DNA from: Arion vulgaris
Taxonomy: Eukaryota; Mollusca; Gastropoda; Stylommatophora; Arionidae
Direction: 5' to 3'
Length of the DNA: 64,000 nt
Assembly: GCA_020796225.1 (NCBI GenBank)
Contig: CM036753.1
Coordinates: forward strand, 81,841,941 to 81,905,940
The notes under the pieces: model-generated
What the model was told of the DNA's origin: nothing
Seen by the model: the letters and a program-made list of their open reading frames with translations, nothing else
The model's database searches: none
In this document: positions 8,988 to 18,132 of the stretch, one piece after another
How positions within the stretch are numbered: position 1 is the stretch's first letter
Layout of the letters: each line of letters begins with the position of its first letter
Made by a program: the position numbers and the translations under genes

Positions 8988-10652
8988 CTGTTTGGTGTGT
9001 TGACTATGAATATGTGTAGTTCTTTGTTTGGTGTGTTGACTATGAATATGTGTTCGTTCTTCTGTTTGATGTGTTGACTATGAATATGTGTTCGTTCTTC
9101 TGTTTGGTGTGTTGACTATGAATATGTGTACGTTCTTCTGTTTGGTGTGTTGACTATGAATATATGTACGTTCTTCTGTTTGATGTGTTGACTATGAATA
9201 TGTGTTCGTTCTTCTGTTTGATGTGTTGACTATGAATATGTGTTAGTTCTTCTGTTTGGTGTGTTGACTATGAATATGTGTACGTTCTTCTGTTTGGTGT
9301 GTTGACTATGAATATGTGTTAGTTCTTTTGTTTGGTGTGTTGACTATGAATATGTGTTAGTTCTTCTGTTTGGTGTGTTGACTATGAATATGTGTTCGTT
9401 CTTCTGTTTGGTGTGTTGACTATGAATATGTGTACGTTCTTCTGTTTGGTGTGTTGACTATGAATATGGTACGTTCTTCTGTTTGGTGTGTTGACTATGA
9501 ATATGTGTACGTTCTTCTGTTTGGTGTGTTGACTATGAATATGTGTACGTTCTTCTGTTTGGTGTGTTGACTATGAATATGTGTACGTTCTTCTGTTTGG
9601 TGTGTTGACTATGAATATATGTACGTTCTTCTGTTTGATGTGTTGACTATGAATATGTGTACGTTCTTCTGTTTGATGTGTTGACTATGAATATGTGTAC
9701 GTTCTTCTGTTTGGTGTGTTGACTATGAATATGTGTACGTTATTCTGTTTGGTGTGTTGACTATGAATATGTGTTCGTTCTTCTGTTTGATGTGTTGACT
9801 ATGAATATGTGTTCGTTCTTCTGTTTGGTGTGTTGACTATGAATATGTGTTCGTTCTTCTGTTTGATGTGTTGACTATGAATATGTGTTCGTTCTTCTGT
9901 TTGTTGTGTTGACTATGAATATGGTTGTTCTTCTGTTTGATGTGTTGACATGAATATGTGTAGTTCTTCTGTTTGGTGTGTTGACTATGAATATGTGTTA
10001 GTTCTTCTGTTTGATGTGTTGACTGATGAATATGTGTTCGTTCTTCTGTTGGTGTGTTGACTATGAATATGTGTTCGTTCTTCTGTTTGGTGTGTTGACT
10101 ATGAATATGTGTTCGTTCTTCTGTTTGATGTGTTGACTATGAATATGTGTTCGTTCTTCTGTTTGGTGTGTTGACTATGAATATGTGCTCGTTCTTCTGT
10201 TTCTTTGTCATCCTCTGTTTGGTGAAGACATGAATTGTGTATGATCTTCTGTTTGAAGGTTCTAGAATACGTTATACAAACAGAACTGTTTGTGGTGACT
10301 AGAATTTAGGAATGTGTTGACTATGAATATGTGTACGTTCTTCTGTTTGGTGTGTTGACTATGAATATGTGTACGTTCTTCTGTTTGGTGTGTTGACTAT
10401 GAATATGTGTACGTTCTTCTGTTTGGTGTGTTGACTATGAATATGTGTTCGTTCTTCTGTTTGGTGTGTTGACTATGAATATGTGTACGTTCTTCTGTTT
10501 GATGTGTTGACTATGAATATGTGTTCGTTCTTCTGTTTGATGTGTTGACTATGAATATGTGTACGTTCTTCTGTTTGGTGTGTTGACTATGAATATGTGT
10601 ACGTTCTTCTGTTTGGTATGTTGACTATGAATATGTGTTCGCTCTTCTGTTT
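8988..10652. repeat. 38-bp tandem array (about 43 copies)
   Basis: The unit contains TGTTGACTATGAATATGTGT followed by ACGTTCTTCTGTTTGGTG. Variants alternate at a few positions (GTACG, GTTCG or GTTAG; TTTGG or TTTGA). Around 10200-10315 the array is interrupted by a damaged copy of sequence resembling the start of the LINE at 10655. Short ORFs across it are repeat artefacts. Confidence 0.95.
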
Positions 10653-10654
10653 CT

Positions 10655-10905
10655 TTGTGATCCTCTGTTGGATGAAGACACTCGAATTGATATTGAATCT
10701 ATCTAGTGATTGAAGGAATTTAGAATTACCGGTTATACTAACAGAACTGGTTGCCTAAGGGACAGAATAAGGAATGGTATATTTAACAAGCGAGCTTTGG
10801 AAACCAACATTATGCATAGACTTTGATATCTCTTGGTTAGACTGAACACATCTGTGCCTGTCTGCAGTTAGATGATGTTGGTTTAGTAATCATTGATTGA
10901 TTGAT
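10655..10905 (+). pseudogene. RNase H-type LINE 3' tail (family H)
   Basis: The plus strand gives LLDEDTRIDIESI, two stops, LKEFRITGYTNRTGCLRDRI and IFNKRALETNIMHRL, aligning with the copy at 60490-60730 (LLDEDTNIDVESIKRFKQFG). The 3' end reads GTTTAGTAATCATTGATTGA, a diverged version of the family ending. Confidence 0.7.
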
Positions 10906-11093
10906 AGGAGCATCATCATTGCACTTCGGTGAATAACCATGTGTGCTCTGATCTTTTTTTTACAGAAAGATCTCAGTTGCAGTGCACGAGCTCCGTAGAC
11001 GGAGAGTATACATAATGTAATTTTGAAGAAGTGAAGAATATTTGGAGGTGTTTTTATTTTTTATCTTTTTCTAATGATTTTTTCCCGGGAGTG

Positions 11094-11265
11094 GCTTTCC
11101 GCCTGCTCTTCTCGATTTTTAGCTGCAATGGTTCTTTTAGTGCTCAAATTGATCACAGGACATACGTTTTATTGTCCGTCTCCAATAGGACTATGAACTC
11201 AATTTCACCTTCACTGAGATCAGGAATCTCTTTACAAATATTCCCATGGCTCCACGAGGGAGCGA
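11094..11265 (+). repeat. Dispersed repeat family C
   Basis: About 170 bases match 47158-47330 along the whole length, sharing GCTCTTCTCGATTTT, AGTGCTCAAATTGA, ATAGGACTA and CACTGAGAT. Only two copies are in the window. No tRNA-like head or inverted termini are evident, so the class is unknown. Confidence 0.65.
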
Positions 11266-11304
11266 ACTGCTATTTTGGCACGAAAGGCGAGCACATAACC
11301 TTAT

Positions 11305-11690
11305 TATAACCTACAAACCTTTTTAAAAAATTGTTGTTTTAAAACATGTCTACAAATCTTCACATACCTTTATAACCTAACTATGAGCCTTCATAACCTT
11401 ACCTGTAATATAGAACCTTAGCACACTGACTTTCTCCAAATCGATGATGATAGTTTATCAATAACTGAATTTCTTACATCACAAAACACCTGCACAGTCA
11501 ACAAATAATTATCCCACTGGGCTATTGCTTACAAAAACCATATATAAACATACATAACGTTTTCAAATATCTCTATGTAACTACAATGAGTTTTCATCAT
11601 TTTAGTAAAAAATAACAAATGTTTAAAATTTAAGACATCTTTTAAAGTAAAACACAGCAACTCATTGTATGATTTAAAACATATTTAGTA
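11305..11690. repeat. Left copy of a direct duplication
   Basis: This block repeats the sequence at 12225-12657. Shared stretches include TGAATTTCTTACATCACAAA and ACTGGGCTATTGCT, in the same order. The left copy is shorter, mainly through scattered one- to several-base deletions. Confidence 0.8.
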
Positions 11691-12228
11691 AAATAACTAA
11701 TGTTATATAACTTATATTTTAGTAACCAATAACTAATGTTTATATAACTATATTTTAGTAACCAATAACTAATGTTTATATAACATATATTTTAGTAACC
11801 AATAACTAATGTTTATATAACCTTATATTTTAGTAACCAATAACTAATGTTTATATAACCTTATATTTTAGTAACCAATAACTAATGTTTATATAACCTT
11901 ATATTTTAGTAACCAATAACTAATGTTTATATAACCTTATATTTTAGTAACCAATAACTAATGTTTATATAACCTTATATTTTAGTAACCAATAACTAAT
12001 GTTTATATAACCTTATATTTTAGTAACCAATAACCAATGTTTATATAACCTTATATTTTAGTAACCAATAACTAATGTTTATATAACCTTATATTTTAGT
12101 AACCAATAACCAATGTTTATAACTATATTTTAGTAACCATAACTAATGTTTATATAACCTATATTTTAGTAACCAATAACCAATGTTTATATAACCTTAT
12201 ATTTTAGTAACCAATAACCAATGTTTAA
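11690..12228. repeat. 38-bp AT-rich tandem array (about 14 copies)
   Basis: The unit contains AATGTTTATATAACCTTATA followed by TTTTAGTAACCAATAACT. Most copies are identical and two or three are ragged. Although its period equals that of the 9-kb array, the sequence is unrelated. Confidence 0.95.
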
Positions 12229-12657
12229 AAAAATTGTGTTTGTTTTAAAACATGTCCACAAATGTTCACTATCTTCAAATTTGCACTGAGACTATGAGTT
12301 CGCGCACTGCCACTGAAACCTTCCTGTATAAGAAAGAGATCGGAGCACACATGGTTATTCTCCAAAGTGCGATGATGATAGTTTTATCAATCAACTGAAT
12401 TTCTTACATCACAAACACACCTGCCACAGTCCAACAAAATGAATTATCCCCCACTGGGCTATTGCTCTACAATAAATAGCAGATATATAAACATACATCG
12501 AAACGTTTGTGCAAATATCTCTATATAACTACGATGAGCTGTTCATCATTTTAGTAGAACATATATAAGCAAATATGTTAGTAATATTTTGCAGAGACAT
12601 CTGTTGCTAAAATACGTAATACACAGCAACAGTCATTGTATGATTACAAGAACATAT
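12225..12657. repeat. Right copy of the direct duplication
   Basis: The fuller version of 11305-11690. Part of it (about 12325-12375) is also present, inverted, at about 10910-10960 (ACATGGTTATTC versus GAATAACCATGT). Confidence 0.8.
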
Positions 12658-13104
12658 TATAAGTCTGTCCATTAATTCGTGAGCACGTTTGAAATTGATT
12701 TTCTCGAAAACTACCTGTTGGATCTCAGTGATTTTTGCAAGCAGCCTTAGAATATCCATGACGCTAGAGAAATATTTTTTCCAAGAAAATTTGATGTAGT
12801 TTGAAATATTTCTTCTTCAGGTTATATTAAAATCAACCTCACCGGATTGTACACAATAGCAACAGATCTACGGTACACAGACGCGTTGTTCTAAAAATAC
12901 ATTATGGTAACATTGAAATATCGTGAGTAAACAACAATTTCACGAATTCCCGTGCACCTAACCAGGTCGACTTTGAAAGCGGAAAGCATATGACGTTATA
13001 ATTGGGATACCGTTGTATAGTTATAGGTGTATCTCGCTATTTGTATGAAGCTATTGTATCATATTTGTTGGCTTATCAAAACTGACATTGATATCACATT
13101 CATA

Positions 13105-13530
13105 ATGAGTCTGAAGTGCACATTTATAACAATGCAGAAGGTTACAGTTTTACTATACCAACACTTCCGTAGGGAATCTAAGAGATATCATCTATATTGC
13201 GATATTCATAACCCTGAGAAACGAATGCAACTGGCGCTTGGTCTGAATAGAGAATCCTTTTCCCGATGGATTAAACAGGACACAAAGTGGACTAATGTCA
13301 AGCAAGGAAGGAAAAGAACAATTGACGACTTTGACATAGATGTCATAAGACGGAGCTCTTGAAAATGTTTGCGACAAATCAACTTGTTACTCTCAGAAAA
13401 CTGAAATTAAAACTGCAATCAGATTGCAGCATAGACATTTCTAAAAGTACTCTATGGAAAATTGTAAGAGCCGCCGCTTCACCTTCAGAAAAACTATAGG
13501 CGGCAGGAATATTATTTGTGAAAAGCCACA
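13105..13530 (+). pseudogene. Transposase, N-terminal half (broken)
   Basis: The ATG at 13105 begins MSLKCTFITMQKV; the sister element starts the same way (MSLKCKFTTMQKV at 18539). The first 86 codons are open and contain ALGLNRESFSRWIKQD, a helix-turn-helix-like DNA-binding stretch, then a basic patch GRKRTIDDFDIDVI. A frameshift near 13360 leads to FATNQLVTLRKLKLKLQ and DISKSTLWKIV, a second helix-turn-helix-like region. A stop occurs near 13497. The frame CEKPH then meets the LINE insertion, and the coding sense resumes at 14730 with LIAARNKYL. Confidence 0.8.
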
Positions 13531-13533
13531 TTT

Positions 13534-14723
13534 TGGTTTAGACCAAAACGAGCATGCATAGATCACATCTTCACACTAAGAGTAATCATTGAAGAGTTCG
13601 TAGAATTTCAATCGAATTTAATCATCAACTTTGTTGATTTTCAGAAAGCGTTTGACAGTATTCACCGTCCTACGCTTTGGAAACTACTCAAAAACTATGG
13701 TTTCCTGCTAAATTCATCAACATCATAAAATCCTTCTACAGTGAATCGCGCTGCAGTGTAAGAACAGATTTCGGTAACTCTGACTGGTTCCCAGTGGAAA
13801 CAGGAGTGAAACAAGGCTGCGTCTTATCGCCAATGTTCTTTGGAATAGCAATTGACTGGGTCATGCGAAAATGCACCAATAACGCAAATATGGGCATCAA
13901 GTGGGTTGATAAAATTTTAGAAGACCTTGATTTTGCAGACGATATAGCCCTTTTGAGTTCATCACATCAAGATATTCAAATGAAAACAAACCTTCTCCAA
14001 AATATCTCAGGACAAATTGGTCTCCAAATAAACACCACAAAAACAAAATTGTTGACCTTACCAGCAGTCCAGAAAATATTCAACTAAAAACTACACTCTT
14101 GAAAAAGTCAAAAGTTTTACATACCTAGGAAGTATGATGTCATCTACAGGGGATACAGCGCCAGAAATTCCACACAGAATCGCATTGGCATCAAGTGCTT
14201 TTAACAAATTGTCAAATATATGGAAGTCCAATTCACTCAGCAAGCACTTAAAATTAAAGATCTTTAACTCTTGTGTGATTCCAGTATTAACTTATGGATG
14301 CGAGAGTTGGAAAGCAACAAAAGCTCTAGAAAGAAAATTAGATAACTTTGAGAATAAATGTCTTAGAAGAATACTGAACCTCAAATGGTCAGATTTCAGA
14401 CCCAATACACAAATAAGACAAGAGACCAAGCAAGAAAATGTATCAAATTTTATAAGAAAGCGCCGCTGGAACTACATCGGCCACACACTTAGAATGGATG
14501 AGAGAAGACTCCTTACCAATCCCTCATATGGACACCAGAGGGAAAAAGAAAACGAGGAAGACCAAGAGAGACTCTGCGTAGAACCATCACCAGAGAAGGC
14601 TCAACGATGGGCCTAGTAAACATTAAAGACTTAAAGCAAATAGCAACGAACCGCGAGACATGGAGAGCTATGACCTCTGCCTATGCGCCGCCCACAGGCC
14701 CAAGAGGAAAGACTAACTAACTA
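13534..14723 (+). mobile_element. 5'-truncated non-LTR retrotransposon nested in the transposase gene
   Basis: The insert is bounded by 6-bp direct repeats ACATTT (13528-13533 and 14724-14729). It begins inside the RT domain and ends in tandem ACTAACTAACTAAC, the same 3' end as the copy at 55731-56382. Removing it would rejoin the transposase frame precisely, as judged from the second transposon copy. 5' truncation, a target duplication and a short tandem 3' terminus are the standard signs of target-primed LINE insertion. Confidence 0.9.
13537..14710 (+). pseudogene. LINE reverse transcriptase, partial (RT fingers/palm to C-terminus)
   Basis: Coding starts mid-domain with FRPKRACIDHIFTLRVII, then NFVDFQKAFDSIHRPTLW (palm motif with the first catalytic Asp), TGVKQGCVLSPMFFG, DLDFADDIALLSS (FADD form of the catalytic YxDD), TTKTKLL, VKSFTYLGSMMSSTGD, VIPVLTYGCESWKA, CLRRILNLKWSDF and RKRRWNYIGHTLRMDERRL. 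Frameshifts fall near 13703, 14085 and 14530. The N-terminal endonuclease was never inserted. It is an RT-only relic of a LINE type common in aquatic invertebrates; the exact clade is not certain from motifs alone. Confidence 0.9.
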
Positions 14724-14729
14724 ACATTT

Positions 14730-15560
14730 AATTGCTGCCCGAAATAAATACCTGAGGCAGATCCGTGAGCGGCGGAGGCAAGGCTATGATATTGTATATT
14801 TGGACGAATCCTGGGTCAATGCTCACCACACCAATGCTAAAGAATGGCAATCAGTAGACGGTGAACAGAAAGAAAAATACCAAGCAGCAAAGGCCAGCGT
14901 ATTATACTAACACATGCAGGAAGCAGTGAAGAAGGTCTTGTCCATGACGCTGGACTTATTTTCCAATCAAAAGTACCGACGGTAGGGACTACCACACAGA
15001 AATGAATGGACATATTTTCAGGCACTGGATGGAGAAAGATCTACTTCCAATTCTAAACAGACCATCATGCTTGGTAATGGATAATGCATCCTATCACAAC
15101 GCAGCATCAGCGGAAGACAAAGTACCAACTGCATCAAATACAAAAGATCAAATTAGGACTTGGCTTGCTAAGGAAAATGTCAGTTTCGATGATACATATT
15201 TGAAACCCGAGTTGTTGCACCTGGTGATGATGACAAATAAGACAAAGGTGTTTCATATTGACAAAATCATTGCGGAATACGGCCACACGTCTTTGCCACT
15301 ACCTCCATATCATGCTCACCTCAATCCGATAGAGCTTGTCTGGGCTAAAGTAAAAGGGCAAGTTGCCGAACAGAACAGGACGTTTAAAATGTGTGATGTT
15401 GAAGTTCTGACACGTGAGTCCTCTCAATGATAGACATGCAGTTCTGGAAGAAGTGTGTTGAACATGTGCTCGAGAGGAAGACGAGTACTGGCACCGAGAT
15501 GGATTACAATTTGTCCAGCCAGTAACAATTATCAACCTCATGGAATCGTCAGATTCGGGA
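14730..15560 (+). pseudogene. Transposase, C-terminal catalytic half (broken)
   Basis: The frame resumes with LIAARNKYLRQIRERRRQGY then DIVYLDESWVNAHHT (first catalytic Asp), is broken by a stop near 14910, and continues at 15002 with RPSCLVMDNASYHNAA (second Asp) and LPPYHAHLNPIELVWAKVKG (Glu in NPIE). Counting from the second Asp to the Glu gives 83 intervening residues, against 34-41 in ordinary Tc1 and mariner. I recall a described DD82E group (Sailor) with nearly this spacing. The last 30-40 residues are frameshifted (EDEYWHRDGLQFVQP-like). Confidence 0.85.
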
Positions 15561-16204
15561 TGATACAAATCATATTTTGATTACAGACTGAGAAATAGCA
15601 ACGTATACATTTCCATATCCAAATGCGTCTACCATCATACAATTTGTGGTGAAGTTAAGACACCCTGGGGTCTAATGGTGACCGAAGGGAGGACTAACTG
15701 TTGCATATTGTATCCAAGTTCACGATTGCACATAAGGGCAACACACTTAATTACTTGACCTATCAAGTTAATATGGAAATACACCTATGAATAGAATTGA
15801 CATGGACAAATTCTAGGGATTACTGTAAAATCTAAATTTGAGCCCCCGTATTTGCAATTGTCATAAAAGATCAAAGAAATTCGCCGATGTGCAAAATTCG
15901 TAGCATCTATGGACTACTGGTTAGCTTTATTTTAGCGTCATGGATATTCTAAGGCTGCATGCAAAAATCACTGATATCCAACAGGTAGTTTTCGAGAAAA
16001 TCAATTTCAAACGTGCTCACGAATTAATGGACAGACTATAGTAAAACTCACGTTATGTTAATAGTTGCGAGTGATATAAATGTAAAGAAAGAGAAAAAAA
16101 TACTAATTTAAGAGGATAATATGGTATCGGATCAAGAAATAATAAATGTATGAACTAATCGAAATATGTGAAAGAGAGCAATTGTTAAGAAAATAGCATT
16201 ACTT

Positions 16205-16345
16205 AAGAAAAACTCTGTGTATATATATTCCTCTCGCACCGTTATATACTACATCGGGCTTGTAAGTCATTTATCCATACCAGACAGTCCTGGACATCTC
16301 ACTCAATCTCTTTTATGGAACTGAGTACAATATTTCTGGCCAAAG
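16205..16345 (-). pseudogene. LINE 3' tail fragment
   Basis: The minus strand contains DVQDCLVW and ends YKPDVVYNGARG, with the DNA end TATATAACGGTGCGAGAG. This parallels the GTATAACGGTACGAGA ends at about 430-455 and 7543-7565. Short and frameshifted. Confidence 0.45.
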
Positions 16346-16620
16346 AAATGTAAAACTATACGCATTGTAAAATCAATGAGATAGAACGTGGAATTAAGTC
16401 AACTTAATCATGTGTTGAAACAGGTTTAAATAAACAAATTTTGAAGTAAGCAAATGTACGAGAAGATATGAATATGTAAACTCGTATGTTTTCTCTACAT
16501 TGTGTTCTCTCTCTTTGAACTGTTCATTGTCTATTTCGAACTCATCTTGTGCTTGTATTTTCATAAACTTGTTCTTCTGAATCTTCATTTGCTTTTCTGC
16601 TTCTTTTCACTGTCTTCTAC
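16346..16620. other. Unassigned sequence
   Basis: Nothing recognised; moderately AT-rich. Confidence 0.4.
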
Positions 16621-16621
16621 A

Positions 16622-18105
16622 TAGCTGTTGCTGTGTTTCTTTTTATTTTATCTCTGCTTCTTTTCTTGTAACTCTCTCTTCTCTTCTTTTATTGCTAACT
16701 CTCTCTTTTCTTCTTTTCTTGCTAACTCTCTCTTTTCTTCTTTTCTTGCTAACTCTCTCTTTTCTTCTTTTCTTGCTAACTCTCTCTTTTCTTCTTTTCT
16801 TTTCTTGCTAACTCTCTCTTCTCTTCTCTTCTTGCTAACTCTCCCTTCTCTTCTTTTCTTTTCTTGCTAACTCTCTCTTCTCTTCTCTTCTTGCTAACTC
16901 TCCCTTTTCTTCTTTTCTTTTCTTGCTAACTCTCTCTTTTCTTCTCTTCTTTTCTTGCTAACTCTCTCTTCTCTTCTTTTATTGCTCTCTCTTTTCTTCT
17001 TTCTTTTCTTGCTAAATCTCTCTTTTCTTCTTTTCTTGCTAACTCTCTCTTCTCTTCTTTTATCGTTGCCTTCTTCTTTTCTTGTTAACTCTCTCTTCTC
17101 TTCTCTTCTTTTCTTGTTAACTCTCTCTTCTCTTCTCTTCTTTTCTTGTTAACTCTCTCTTCTCTTCTCTTCTTTTCTTGCTAACTCTCCCTTCTCTTCT
17201 TTTCTTTTCTTGCTAACTCTCTCTTCTCTTCTCTTCTTGCTAACTCTCCCTTTTCTTCTTTTCTTTTCTTGCTAACTCTCTCTTTTCTCCTCTTCTTTTC
17301 TTGCTAACTCTCTCTTCTCTTCTTTTATTGCTCTCTCTTTTCTTCTTTCTTTTCTTGCTAAATCTCTCTTTTCTTCTTTTCTTGCTAACTCTCTCTTCTC
17401 TTCTTTTATCGTTGCCTTCTTCTTTTCTTGTTAACTCTCTCTTCTCTTCTCTTCTTTTCTTGTTAACTCTCTCTTCTCTTCTCTTCTTTTCTTGTTAACT
17501 CTCTCTTCTCTTCTCTTCTTTTCTTGCTAACTCTCCCTTCTCTTCTTTTCTTTTCTTGCTAACTCTCTCTTCTCTTCTCTTCTTGCTAACTCTCCCTTTT
17601 CTTCTTTTCTTTTCTTGCTAACTCTCTCTTTTCTCCTCTTCTTTTCTTGCTAACTCTCTCTTCTCTTCTTTTATTGCTCTCTCTTTTCTTCTTTCTTTTC
17701 TTGCTAAATCTCTCTTTTCTTCTTTTCTTGCTAACTCTCTCTTCTCTTCTTTTATCGTTGCCTTCTTCTTTTCTTGTTAACTCTCTCTTCTCTTCTCTTC
17801 TTTTCTTGTTAACTCTCTCTTCTCTTCTCTTCTTTTCTTGCTAACTCTCTCTTCTCTTCTTTCTTTTCTTGTTAACTCTGTCTTCTTTTCTTGCTAACTC
17901 CTCTTCTTTCTTTTCTTGTTAACTGTGCCTTCTTCTTTTCTTGTTAACTCTCTCTTCTCTTCTCTTCTTTTCTTGCTAACTCTCTCTTCTCTTCTCTTCT
18001 TTTCTTGCTAACTATCTCTTCTCTTCTTTTCTTGCTAACTATCTCTTCTCTTCTTTTCTTGCTAACTATCTCTTCTCTTCTCTTCTTGCTAATCAATATA
18101 TTTCG
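16622..18105. repeat. CT-rich tandem array with 346-bp higher-order units
   Basis: The basic motif is TTTTCTTGCTAACTCTCTCT with variable CTTCT spacers of roughly 25 bases. On top of this, a composite block repeats exactly three times with 346-bp spacing: identical short open frames start at 16955, 17301 and 17647. The top strand is almost pure pyrimidine over 1.4 kb. Leu/Ser-rich ORFs are artefacts. Confidence 0.95.
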
Positions 18106-18132
18106 CATTATCTCTTCTTTGTCTTTTTTCTA

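Larger units (their letters stand above)
12660..16038 (+). mobile_element. Tc1/mariner-group DNA transposon (wide DDE spacing), interrupted by a LINE
   Basis: The ends are long inverted repeats of just over 100 bp: GTCTGTCCATTAATTCGTGA begins at 12663 and its reverse complement ends near 16037, with matching continuing through GAAAACTACCTGTTGGAT and AGAATATCCATGACGCTA. A TA dinucleotide stands outside each end (12658-12659 and 16039-16040), the target duplication of Tc1/mariner elements. Inside are both halves of a transposase gene, separated by the LINE at 13534-14723. Without the LINE the element would be about 2.2 kb, close to the 2.1-kb relative at 18133-20235. Confidence 0.9.

Noticed and set aside
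16628..17844. Leu/Ser-rich membrane-like ORFs
   Set aside because: They are translations of a CT-rich satellite and recur identically every 346 bases.
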